Assembly (NCBI GenBank): GCA_014804965.1
Contig: JAAUYU010000032.1
Span: forward strand, 1 to 57,649
DNA from: Desulfovibrio sp.
Lineage (GTDB): Bacteria > Desulfobacterota > Desulfovibrionia > Desulfovibrionales > Desulfovibrionaceae
Direction of reading: 5' to 3'
DNA: 57,649 nucleotides
Numbering within the stretch: position 1 is the first letter of the stretch; each line of letters opens with the position of its first letter. The position numbers and the translations under genes were made by a program. Positions 24,281 to 34,200 of this stretch are shown piece by piece. The notes under the pieces are model-generated. The model was not told the origin of the DNA. It ran no database searches and was given only the letters and a program-made list of their open reading frames with translations.

Positions 24281-26275
24281 ATGCTTGCCGAGCTTCCCCT
24301 GCTGGCCCGCTATACCGTCACGGCGGATGATGCCGTCTATGCCATCCCCTTCCGCGTGTATCGGGCCGAAGATGTGGCCGTGACCTTTTCCACCAATGGC
24401 CGGACGGAAACAGCGCTCACGCTCGGCAAGGACTATTCCGTGCAGATACTGCCCGCGGGCGGCGCGGAGCTCACCCTTGCGGCCGGGGTGGCGGGTGGTG
24501 TGGTCCCGGCCGGGGCGGTGCTTGCCATCGCCTCGGCCGTGCCGGCCACGCAGGAGGCGGACTTTTCCAACACGGCCACGGTGAACACGGGCGCGCTGGA
24601 GACGCAGCTCGACCGTGAAGTGCAGATGATCCAGCAGCTCAAGGACGGGCTCGCGCTGGCGGTGAAGGTTCCGGCCGCGGGCAATCAAAGCCCGGAGGAT
24701 CTGCTGGCGGATATTTTTGACGCCAAAGATTCGGCCGCGGACTCGGCCACGAGTGCGCAGGCCAATGCCAATGCGGCGGCGGAATCCGCCCGCGCGGCGG
24801 CCGGGAGCGCCGCCATCGCCACGGAAGAGCGCGAGGCGGCCTGCATCTGCGCCGGAGAGGCCAAGGACGCGCGGGACGTGGCTATCGCCCAGACGGAAGC
24901 CGCCAACACCCTCATGGAGGCGGAGCTCGCCAAGGTCAACGCCATCGTGGCCGCCAACAGAACGGACCAGCAGGCGGCGGTGACGAGGGCGCGCCAGTGG
25001 GCCGAGAAGGCCCCGGACACGCCCGTGGACTATGACGAGGAGGGCAATCCCCGCTATTCCGCTCGCCACTGGGCGGAAAACGCGCAGAAGATCGCCATCG
25101 AGCCGCCCACGGCCGAGCGGCGCGGAAGCATCCGCGTGGGCGCGGGCCTGCACCTTGAGACCGGGGAAAACGGCGACAAGGACGTGCTCACCGCGGACCT
25201 TGCCACGCAGGAGGCACCGGGCCGGGTACAGCCCGACGGCGTAACGACCACGGTGGACGAGGAGGGCCTGCTCACCGCGCTGGGGGGCAACCTCCTGCTC
25301 AACGAAGAAGAGTGGATCACGGTGTCGGGCACATGGACGGCAAAAGCGACCGGGTGGCATGAGCTCTTCCTCATCAATGGCGGGATGGGGGGAATGGTTT
25401 CTGCTGGGACTTGTTATATAAAAGGTGGTAACTCTGGGAGTTATGATAGGATTTTTGTGTACCTTGAAAAAGGCCAAGAGACGAATGTTACCATTGGGGC
25501 TGGGGGTCTTAAGAGAGTAGCTTTATCCGGAGCTGCACAATGGCCTCCCAAAGGTGGACTAACTTACTTTGGTACTTACACTGCAAGATTTAATAACGAA
25601 TTTTCGGGTCATATACATTATACTCAATCAAGTGCCTATGCCCATTATGGTGCTCCCGGTGGTTTCGGGGCTGACTCTGGTTCATCCGCCCCCAGGTTTT
25701 ATGGGGCAGGTGGCGGTGTATACTATAGAAGCACTACAGACTACGCTGCTAGTGATGGTGCTTCTGGCGCTATTTGTGCCCGCTGGCACGACCCCGCCAA
25801 GGCCAATGGCCCCCTGCCCGAGCCCGCGCTGCTCACGGCCCGGCGCTTGGCGTCCCGCGCCGCGGCCACGCCTGTCACCGTCAACCTTTACGACCCCGAG
25901 ACCGGCCAGGGCTCGATCTGGCGCGAGGAGGATGCACCCGCCCAGCTCGCCAAGGGGCTGATTACGCAAGAGGCGTGGATGGAGATTTGCGCGGCCAGGG
26001 CGGCGGAAGATTACGCGGCGTGGCTTTCCAGCCCGGACACCGAGGAAGAACGCTTCGAGCTGCTGCGCATGGCCTGCGAGGCAAGATTGACTGCTACGGA
26101 CAAGATGACAACGCCGGACTACCCCATAAGCGACGAGGTCCGCGCAGCCGTCAACGCCTACCGCAAGGCCGTCCGGGAACTGAACCATCAGCCGGGCGCT
26201 CCCTGGGACGGCGGGGGCGAGGCTACCCCGTGGCCCGTGGAGCCTGTGGTCACCAAGGTGCAGGAAGAGGAATAG
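24281..26275 (+). CDS. Tail fibre protein with AT-rich Gly-rich distal domain
   Basis: T7 fibre-like N-term RYTVTADDAVYAIPFRVYRAEDVAVTFSTNGR; coiled-coil Ala region; Gly-rich tip GAPGGFGADSGSS...YGAGGGVYY. Confidence 0.82.
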   Translation: MLAELPLLARYTVTADDAVYAIPFRVYRAEDVAVTFSTNGRTETALTLGKDYSVQILPAGGAELTLAAGVAGGVVPAGAVLAIASAVPATQEADFSNTATVNTGALETQLDREVQMIQQLKDGLALAVKVPAAGNQSPEDLLADIFDAKDSAADSATSAQANANAAAESARAAAGSAAIATEEREAACICAGEAKDARDVAIAQTEAANTLMEAELAKVNAIVAANRTDQQAAVTRARQWAEKAPDTPVDYDEEGNPRYSARHWAENAQKIAIEPPTAERRGSIRVGAGLHLETGENGDKDVLTADLATQEAPGRVQPDGVTTTVDEEGLLTALGGNLLLNEEEWITVSGTWTAKATGWHELFLINGGMGGMVSAGTCYIKGGNSGSYDRIFVYLEKGQETNVTIGAGGLKRVALSGAAQWPPKGGLTYFGTYTARFNNEFSGHIHYTQSSAYAHYGAPGGFGADSGSSAPRFYGAGGGVYYRSTTDYAASDGASGAICARWHDPAKANGPLPEPALLTARRLASRAAATPVTVNLYDPETGQGSIWREEDAPAQLAKGLITQEAWMEICAARAAEDYAAWLSSPDTEEERFELLRMACEARLTATDKMTTPDYPISDEVRAAVNAYRKAVRELNHQPGAPWDGGGEATPWPVEPVVTKVQEEE

Positions 26276-26278
26276 CCC

Positions 26279-26845
26279 ATGTTCCACACCCGCACCAGCA
26301 TCATCAATACGGCGCTCATGCGCGTGGGCGCCAAGGGCGTGACCGCGGGCTTTCAGGATTCACCCGATGCGCAGACGGCCGAGGCCGCCTATGACCGCTG
26401 CGTGGCCCATTGCCTCGGTCTGCACCCGTGGAGCTTCGCCCTGCGCCGCGTGCTTCTGGCGCAAGGGGCCGATGCAAGGGACGGCCTCCATCGCTATGCC
26501 TATCCCCTCCCCGCGGACTGCCTGCGCGTGGTGAACGCGCATACGGACGGCGAGCGCGTGGCCGCCTGGGAAGTCCTGGGGCGTGAGCTCCTGTGCGACG
26601 CGGCCCCGCTCACCCTCACCTATGTGCGCTCCGGCGTGCCCTCCTTCCCCGACGCCTTTGCCGACGTGGTGGCGTGGCGGCTGGCCTTTGAGATTTCCCC
26701 CTACATGGAACAGGGCGGGCAGGCGCAGGCCTACCTTGAGATGTTCGAGCGCGCGCTGGACAGGGCACGGGTGGAGAATGACCTTGAGAGCCGCCCGCCG
26801 CGCAGCGTCGTCTCCCCCTTCCTTCTGGAAAGGCGGGTGGACTGA
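26279..26845 (+). CDS. Tail tubular protein A (T7 gp11-like)
   Basis: TSIINTALMRVGAKGVTAGFQDSPDAQTAEAAYDRCVAHCLGLHPWSFALRRVLLA. Confidence 0.85.
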   Translation: MFHTRTSIINTALMRVGAKGVTAGFQDSPDAQTAEAAYDRCVAHCLGLHPWSFALRRVLLAQGADARDGLHRYAYPLPADCLRVVNAHTDGERVAAWEVLGRELLCDAAPLTLTYVRSGVPSFPDAFADVVAWRLAFEISPYMEQGGQAQAYLEMFERALDRARVENDLESRPPRSVVSPFLLERRVD

Positions 26846-28932
26846 TGCCGCTCTACCATATCCAGAACGTGCTCAACGGCGGCGAGATCACGCCGCTCAT
26901 GCGCGGCCGCGTGGACCAGCCGCGCTATGCCACGGGCTGCCGCGAGATGCTCAACTTCGTGCCCATGCCGCAAGGCGGTGTGACGCGCAGGCCGGGGACG
27001 CGCTTTCTCGGACTGGCGGCCGGGAGCCGCGCGAGGCTCGTGCCCTTTGTGTTTTCCGCAACGCAGGGGCGGATGCTGGAATTTGGCGACAAAACCTTGC
27101 GCGTGTGGCTTCCCGACGGGCGGCTGGTGGCCGATGCCGCTGGCAGCCCGCTGGTGTTTTCCTCCCCCTATGCGGCCGCGGACCTCCCCGGCTTACGCTT
27201 CGCGCAAAGCGCGGACGTGATGTATTTCGTGCATCCGGGATACGCGCCGCGCAAGCTCTCCCGCTACGCGGACAATAACTGGCAATGGTCCACGCCCACC
27301 TTCACCCCGGCCGTGGCCGCGCCCACGGGCGTCTCCCTGCGCGTGGTGGAAAACAACTACGAGGGCGACGACGCGACCCGGCAATACACCTATGCCGTGA
27401 CCGCCATCGGCGCGGACGGGCAGGAAAGCAATGCCAGCACGCAGGCGAGCATCACGGCCAAGGCGCTCAACTCCGTCTCCTACATCATCCGCATCAGCTG
27501 GCAGGCCGTCTCCGGGGCCGTGTATTATCGCGTGTATAAAAAGAAGTATGGCGTGCTCGGCTATATCGGCCGCGCGGACGGCACCAGCTTCGACGACGAG
27601 AACATCGGCGCGGATACCGAGGACACGCCGCCCGCGCACAAGAACCCTTTTGCAGGCTCCGGCAACTGGCCCTCGCAGGTGTTTTTCCACCAGCAGCGGC
27701 TCGGCTTCGCTGCCACGAAGAACAGGCCCATGACGCTCTGGCTCTCGCGCAGCGGCGAGTTCGAGGACATGGGGGCCTCCACGCCGCCGAAAGATGACGA
27801 CGCCATTGAGGTGACGCTGGCCGCGGCGCAGGCCAACCGCATCTGCTGGCTCCAGCCAGACAGGCAGGCGCTGGCCTTCGGGACGGAAGGCAGCGAGTGG
27901 ACGCTCTCGGCGAGCGAGGGCGTGACGCTCACGCCCGGCAATGCCGGGTTCGAGCTGCAGACAAGCAACGGCGGGGACGACGCCGTGGCCGCCATCTCCG
28001 CCGGGGGCGGCGTCATCTATGTGCAGCGGGGCGGCACGGCGGTGCGCCAGTTCGCCTACAATTACAGCGCCGACAAGTACCTCGGGCAGGACCTCACGCT
28101 CGTGGCCCGGCACATCCTGCGCGACGCGCCCATTATCGCATGGGCCTACCAGCAGGAACCGCACTCGGTCATCTGGTGCGTGCTCGAGGACGGCAGACTC
28201 GCCGGGCTCACCTTCATGCCCGAGCAGGAGGTCATCGGCTGGCACAGGCATGACACGGCCGGGACCTTCAAGGACGTGGCCGTCATCCCGGGCCTCCCCG
28301 ATGACCAGACATGGTTCTTGGTGGAACGTGAATGCGGCCTCTGCGTGGAGCGGCTCGAGAGCTTCTTCGATTCCGACGACCTTTCCGAGGCGTATTTCCT
28401 CGACTCGGCGCTCAACTATCTGGGGCCAGCGCAGGGGGAGTTCTCCGGGCTCGGGCATCTGGCCGGGCGCGAGGTGCAGGTCTTTGCGGACGGGGGCACC
28501 ATCGACGGCCTTGCCGTATCGGCCGCGGGCGGCCTTGCGCTGGCGACACCCGCGCACAGCGTGCATGTGGGCCTCCCCTATGTTTCCCGGCTCGTGCCGA
28601 ACCTGCCCGAGGTGCAGACGCAAACGGGCTCGAGCATGATGCACAACCGCAAGATTTCCGCCGTGCGCCTGCGCATCTACCGCAGCATGAGCTTCCTCGC
28701 CGGGGTGGGCACGAACGCGCTTTTGCCGGTGACGGACAGGCACATCGTCGGGGGGCTCATGAACACGCGCCCTTTTTTCAGTGACGGGACGGACATCGCG
28801 CTCGAGACCTGCGGCGGCTGGGCCGATGAATCGCCGCTCACCCTGGGCGTCACCAGTGCCACGCCGCTGACCATCCTCGCGCTGCTCACCGCCATGGAGG
28901 TAGCGCCCTACAGCGGGAAAGGGGGTATCTGA
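26845..28932 (+). CDS. Tail tubular protein B (T7 gp12-like)
   Basis: IQNVLNGGEITPLMRGRVDQPRYATGCREMLNFVPMPQGGVTRRPGTRFL. Confidence 0.88.
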   Translation: MPLYHIQNVLNGGEITPLMRGRVDQPRYATGCREMLNFVPMPQGGVTRRPGTRFLGLAAGSRARLVPFVFSATQGRMLEFGDKTLRVWLPDGRLVADAAGSPLVFSSPYAAADLPGLRFAQSADVMYFVHPGYAPRKLSRYADNNWQWSTPTFTPAVAAPTGVSLRVVENNYEGDDATRQYTYAVTAIGADGQESNASTQASITAKALNSVSYIIRISWQAVSGAVYYRVYKKKYGVLGYIGRADGTSFDDENIGADTEDTPPAHKNPFAGSGNWPSQVFFHQQRLGFAATKNRPMTLWLSRSGEFEDMGASTPPKDDDAIEVTLAAAQANRICWLQPDRQALAFGTEGSEWTLSASEGVTLTPGNAGFELQTSNGGDDAVAAISAGGGVIYVQRGGTAVRQFAYNYSADKYLGQDLTLVARHILRDAPIIAWAYQQEPHSVIWCVLEDGRLAGLTFMPEQEVIGWHRHDTAGTFKDVAVIPGLPDDQTWFLVERECGLCVERLESFFDSDDLSEAYFLDSALNYLGPAQGEFSGLGHLAGREVQVFADGGTIDGLAVSAAGGLALATPAHSVHVGLPYVSRLVPNLPEVQTQTGSSMMHNRKISAVRLRIYRSMSFLAGVGTNALLPVTDRHIVGGLMNTRPFFSDGTDIALETCGGWADESPLTLGVTSATPLTILALLTAMEVAPYSGKGGI

Positions 28933-29603
28933 TGGGAGCTGCCACGCTGGCCCTCACCATGGGCGGGCTCTCCGCGCTGTCCAGCCTTTCGCAGACGCAA
29001 AGCCAGAACGCGCAGGCCAAAATGCAGAAGGCGCAGATGGAGGCCAATGCGCAGGCCGCGCGGAACCAGGCGAAGATCACCGCGGAAAAGGGCCGCATCG
29101 AGGCCGAGAACCTGGACCGGGAAAAGTCGGCCCTCCGCCGCAGTTATGCCGACTTGCAGGCCGGGAACATCGCCAACCTCGGGGCGCTGGGGGTGGACAT
29201 GTCGAGCGGCAGCGCTGCCGCGGCGCTGGAGGGCAATGCCCAGCGCTTCGCCGCGGATGTGGGCGCCAACCGCTACCAGAAGGCCGTGAGCGATTGGGAG
29301 ACGCGGGAGAACGTCAAGGCGCAGCAGGCCAATGCCCAGAACTATGAGAACGCGGCCTCGTGGTATGGGCAAAGCGTGAAGAACCTCGGGCAGTCGCTGT
29401 TCACGGCCGGGCTTTCCGGGCTCGCCTCGGGCATCAGCGCCTATGCCATGGCCGGGGGCTTTGGCGGCGGCGGGGCGACCAAGGCCATAAGCGAAACCCA
29501 GGCCAAGGCTTTTGGCGATTCCACCATCGCGGCAAGCAGGAGCGTCATCAACAACCTGCGCGCCGGGGACATCATCCGCGCGGGAGCGCGCTATGCGAGG
29601 TAG
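28932..29603 (+). CDS. Internal virion protein, T7 gp14-like
   Basis: Ala/Gln/Asn-rich helical protein ...ALGVDMSSGSAAAALEGNAQRFAADVGANRYQ; between TubB and gp15-like gene. Confidence 0.75.
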   Translation: MGAATLALTMGGLSALSSLSQTQSQNAQAKMQKAQMEANAQAARNQAKITAEKGRIEAENLDREKSALRRSYADLQAGNIANLGALGVDMSSGSAAAALEGNAQRFAADVGANRYQKAVSDWETRENVKAQQANAQNYENAASWYGQSVKNLGQSLFTAGLSGLASGISAYAMAGGFGGGGATKAISETQAKAFGDSTIAASRSVINNLRAGDIIRAGARYAR

Positions 29604-29610
29604 CCGGGGC

Positions 29611-31296
29611 ATGGCGATACGCATCCAGCAATACAACACGCAGCCGCGAAACATCCACGCCGGGGGCATCGACCCCGGCTTCGCGCAGCCGCTCATCCGG
29701 GACGCCGGGCGCACGGCCGAGCGCGACCTCATCCATGAAATGGCCCGCGCCGGGATGCAGATAACCGAAGTCGGCATCCGCGAATATGTGAAGGACCAGA
29801 GCACGGCGGTGGCCCAGGCCTTGAACGACTACCGCCGCCAGCTCAATGAGGAGAAGGAGCGCTATACCCAGGAGAACAAGGGCAAGGACGCCGTGAACGC
29901 GGGCGAGCATTTTGACACCTTCGCGCGCGAGACGGCAAAGCCGCTGGCGGACCAGTTCACCGGCCGGGCGCGGGAGATGTTTTTGCGGGACGCGGCGGCC
30001 ACGGGACTGCATTTCACCGAGCAGGGGCAGGCCTATGGCCGCCGGGAAAAGGAGGCCTGGCAAAAGAGCGTCTTTGAAGGCGACATGAGCGAGACCCTGA
30101 ACGCCATCGCGGGCGACCCCGGCAATGCCGAATTTGTGCAGCAAAGCCTCGCCGAGCTCAAGCAGCGCATGGTGGACATGACGCCCGGCCTCGACCACCG
30201 CGCCATGGAGGCGGACCTCAACCGCAAGGTGGCGGGCGTGACCATCGACGCCCTGCTCGCCAAGGACAATGTGGGCGGCGCGCGCGAGGCCTTCGGCCAA
30301 TACCGCGAGCTTCTGGGCACGGCGGCCCCGCAGTTCGAGGCGCGCATCCGCGCCAAGGGGCGCGAGCTGGAAAGCAGGGCGCGGACCCGGCAGGTGAATG
30401 AATTTCTCACCGCCACGGCGGAGATGGACACGGTGGAGAGCCTGCAACTGGCGGAAAAGCAGTTCGCCAAGGACCCTATCATGCGAGACGCGGCCTGTTC
30501 CGGCATCATGCACATGGCGCAGATGAAGGCGCAACGGAAGGACTTCATCGCGCGGCAGCAGCTGAAGCAAATTGCGGGAGAAATGGAGGAAATTGCCAAA
30601 CTTCCCCCGGCCGAGAGCTTTGCCAAGTTTCAGGAGATGCAGGAGCGCGTGCCGCTGGAGAAGCGGGAAACTTTCTGGAAGATGGCGAACAATCTGCGCA
30701 ATCCGGGACGCTACGATGAACAGTCGGCCATAGATGATGTCACCCGAAGGCAGCTTGAGGGCGAGGAATTCGACATCCGCGCCGAATACGGCTCGCGCCT
30801 CACGCCCGCAACTGTGCAGAGGCTCGAGAGCAAGGCATATCGTGAGGCACTCCCCTCCATCAGGACGGCCTTCATGGATACGGCCAATGAATGGCTGGGG
30901 GACGACAAGAACAAAAAGCACGCCAAGGAATTGGGCGTGGGAACAAGATCGGAGCTGTGGACGCGCTTCGTGAACCAGACGGACGCGGACGAAAAGAAGG
31001 ATTATGTGCGCCTGCGCCGGGAAGCCGAGGAATTTTTCAAGAAGGTCACGCTGGAAAAGCCGGGCTTCTTCTACAACAGTGATGTGAGCACCGTTCAGGG
31101 CCTCGTGCCCGGCGTACTGGAGAAGGCCCCCGATGCGCGGCCGAAGCAGGGGACACCCGAATATGGCGCAGCAGTCAGCGCGCTGCAAACTGCCAATATT
31201 CCGCCTGATGGTATGTGGGGCGGCTATACGGATGAACAGCTCGCGCTGGGGTATCAGCTCATACGGGAGCAGCGGAAGGGAGGTACACAGCAGTGA
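29611..31296 (+). CDS. Internal virion protein, T7 gp15-like
   Basis: MAIRIQQYNTQPRNIHAGGIDPGFAQPLIRDAGRTAE...; synteny. Confidence 0.72.
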   Translation: MAIRIQQYNTQPRNIHAGGIDPGFAQPLIRDAGRTAERDLIHEMARAGMQITEVGIREYVKDQSTAVAQALNDYRRQLNEEKERYTQENKGKDAVNAGEHFDTFARETAKPLADQFTGRAREMFLRDAAATGLHFTEQGQAYGRREKEAWQKSVFEGDMSETLNAIAGDPGNAEFVQQSLAELKQRMVDMTPGLDHRAMEADLNRKVAGVTIDALLAKDNVGGAREAFGQYRELLGTAAPQFEARIRAKGRELESRARTRQVNEFLTATAEMDTVESLQLAEKQFAKDPIMRDAACSGIMHMAQMKAQRKDFIARQQLKQIAGEMEEIAKLPPAESFAKFQEMQERVPLEKRETFWKMANNLRNPGRYDEQSAIDDVTRRQLEGEEFDIRAEYGSRLTPATVQRLESKAYREALPSIRTAFMDTANEWLGDDKNKKHAKELGVGTRSELWTRFVNQTDADEKKDYVRLRREAEEFFKKVTLEKPGFFYNSDVSTVQGLVPGVLEKAPDARPKQGTPEYGAAVSALQTANIPPDGMWGGYTDEQLALGYQLIREQRKGGTQQ

Positions 31297-34200
31297 GCCA
31301 GAACATCGACATCGACGCCTTCCGCAAGGCCTATTACGCCCGAAGGGGCGGGCAAGCCCCGGCCCCGCATGAAGCAGCCGCGGGCAGCGTGGCGCCGGAC
31401 GTTGACAGCGTTGCCCCGGACGCCGTGACAGACATGGGGGACATCGAGCCGCTGAACCTTGGAGGTGGAGCGGCGGCCGCCCCACAGGATGCCGCGGGAG
31501 AAACGGGCTTGGCGCTTTCCGCGGAAAAGGTAGCCGGGGTTTTTGCGGAATGGAAAACGCCCATCGAGGCCCGCGCGGAGTATGAGGCATCCACACTGGG
31601 GGAGACACTGGATGCGATAGAACTGCCCGATGAGGAGACCTTCGCCCTGAAGGCCCTCAACGAGACACCCCTGCCCAACTCCCGGCCATTTTCCATCAGT
31701 CCGGGCAATGGGATGAGCCCAGGCGATATGGATATCCATCTCGCTCGGATGCGGCATCGTGAGGTGGTATTTGACCGGCGCACATTCGATTGGAATCTGC
31801 AGGCCGTGCACGCCTTGCACAACAGCCTCAAAACGAATGTCTTCGAGCTGAAAAGACTCGCGGACAGGTCGGAACTCCCTTACAGCGTCGTGGAAGAGGA
31901 CCCGGACTTCGCACGCAAGAAAATCCTTTCAGACGAACATGTGGAGCGTCTCAGGCTCTTTGCCCAGAAAAACGAAATCCCGAACACGATAGACTTTCTG
32001 TGCCAGCGCGATCCGGTTGAGCAGCTCGCGCTCACCAGCGACGTGGCGCTGGCCGCACTGGAGAAAGACCTCCCCACCAGCGAGCGCGGCTTTTTTGAGA
32101 GCGGCTATATCGGCGCGGCGCGCAATGCCTGGGCATACGGCATGATGGCGCGGGAGCTGGGCGAGCTCGGCGTCAAGTGGATGGACGGGAGCATCACTGA
32201 CGAAGAACGCGCGCGCCTTGACGTGCTGCAAAAGTCGCTGGGCTACGCGCATGAGCAGCGCAAGAATCAGGCTCTTCTTGAGCGCATGGTGCGGGGCACG
32301 GTGGAGTCCGTGGGTGTGCCGCTCTACGGCGGCCTGGAAGGCTCTGTGGAATTTCTCGGGCGTTACGGCAAAGAGGGGCTTGCTGGCGGCGCCATGCTCG
32401 GCGCGGCTGCTGGCTCGGCGGCCGGCGGTGTGGGCGCCGTGCCGGGTGCTATAGCTGGCGGGCTCACCGGGCTCGGGGCAGTGGCGCAGGCGGGCTTTGT
32501 GAATGACATGATGCGGCAGGAAGGCGCGCAGACCTTCCTCACGCTCATGGACAAGGGCGTGCCGGAGGATCTGGCCCGCGTGCTCGCCATCGGGGCCGGG
32601 GCTGCCAAGGGCGCGCTGGAATATGTGGGCCTGAAGCAGCTGGGCAAGGTCTTTCCCGGCGCGGAGCGCTTTCTCACGCGCGAAGCGGCGAATGCGGCCC
32701 TCGCTGCCATCAAGAAGAACCCCTCCCTTGCGGCCGCCGTGGGCGAAGGCGCGCTGGCCTTCCTGCGCGGCGTCACGGGCGAGACGGCGACGGAAGTCAT
32801 GCAGGAGGGCGTGGACATTGCCGCCGAGGAAGCGGGGCGCAGGCTTTCCGGCATCAATGAGGCCGCGCCCACGGCCGGGGAAATCGTCAGGCGCCTCGCG
32901 GAAACCACCGTGCAGACGGTGGAAAGCACGGCCCTCATCGCTGGCTTCGGGGGCATCAATCGCGGCGTGTATCAGCACAGGCGCGCCCTGAAGCTGGAGG
33001 ATTTGCAGGAGACGCAAAGCAGGACGCTGGACACGGTTGCTGAGGCTGTCCAGAGCTCCCCGGTCATGAAGGATATGCCCGGCACGGGCGAGGCCCTGCT
33101 GGAGCACCTTGCCGAGGGGGGCGTGTTGCCGAAGCAGCTCTTCATCCGGCCCGAGGCGGTGCAGCAGACCTTCTTCCAGACGGAGGACCCGGAGCGCATG
33201 GCGGCCGCGGCGGCCATGGGAATCACGCCCGAGAGCCTTGAGGAAAACCTCACCCTGGGGACGGACGTGGCCGTGGACATTGCCAAGGCCTCCGAGCACA
33301 TCCTGAAAGACCCGGAGCGCTATGCGGCCCTCAAGCCGGATATGCGCCTTGCGCCCGATATGCTCACGGACGCCGAGGTGGAGGACCTCGCGGCCATGAG
33401 CGCGGACGCGCAGGCAAGGCTCGACTATCTCAATGACATCCTTGCCCCGCTCTCCGAAGAGGTTGCGGACGCGGAAAACCGCTACCAGCAGCGCATGGAG
33501 ATCGCCGAGCCCTACATGGAGCAGTGGCGCGCGGCCGGCTATACCGAGAATCAGGCCGAGGCCTTCGGATTGGTGCTCGCGGCCAGTGCCGAGCGCATGG
33601 CCCCGCTCTTCGGCAAGACCCCGCAGGAATATCTTGAGGAGCGGCTGGCCGGGTATTTCCCCATGACGCAGGAGGAATTTGAGAACCTGCACGAGGGCGG
33701 CCTGGACGCCATGTTTGAAAACAGGGAGACCGCGGCCCTGTTGCAGGAAATGGGCGTCAAACGCGGCATGAGCCACAACGCGCGGCGCCGCGCCCTCCAG
33801 CCGGAATTTGCCTACGTCTATGGCAAGGTGAGCCCCGAGAGCGTCCAGAACCTCTACGGCATGGAGCGCTACAAGGAACTGCGCCGCCAGTTCGGGCCAG
33901 GATTCTTCGCCAAGAAAGGCGAGGGCATCCACATTGACGTTTTGGCCCACGGCTTCATGAGCGAGGAGCGCGGGGCCTATGACCAGAACCGCGACGCCGT
34001 GGACGTGGACGAGTTCGCGGAAAAGGTGTTCATGCCCCATGACGAATTTGAGGGCGGTATCGGCTCGCTGCTCCGGGGGCAGACGTTTTATCAGACGCGC
34101 ACCTACCCGAACAATGGCGCGGAGATTGGCGCGGTCTCCCCGCTCATCGCCAAGGCGCTCCACCTGCAAAAGCCCGGTGAAATCGTGCTGGACGACATAG

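Noticed and set aside
29572-31608. 678-aa minus-strand ORF opposite the gp15-like gene
   Set aside because: Long antisense frames are expected in GC-rich DNA with this codon usage; low-complexity Arg/Leu/His/Pro-rich translation and no motif, while the plus strand has a coherent protein
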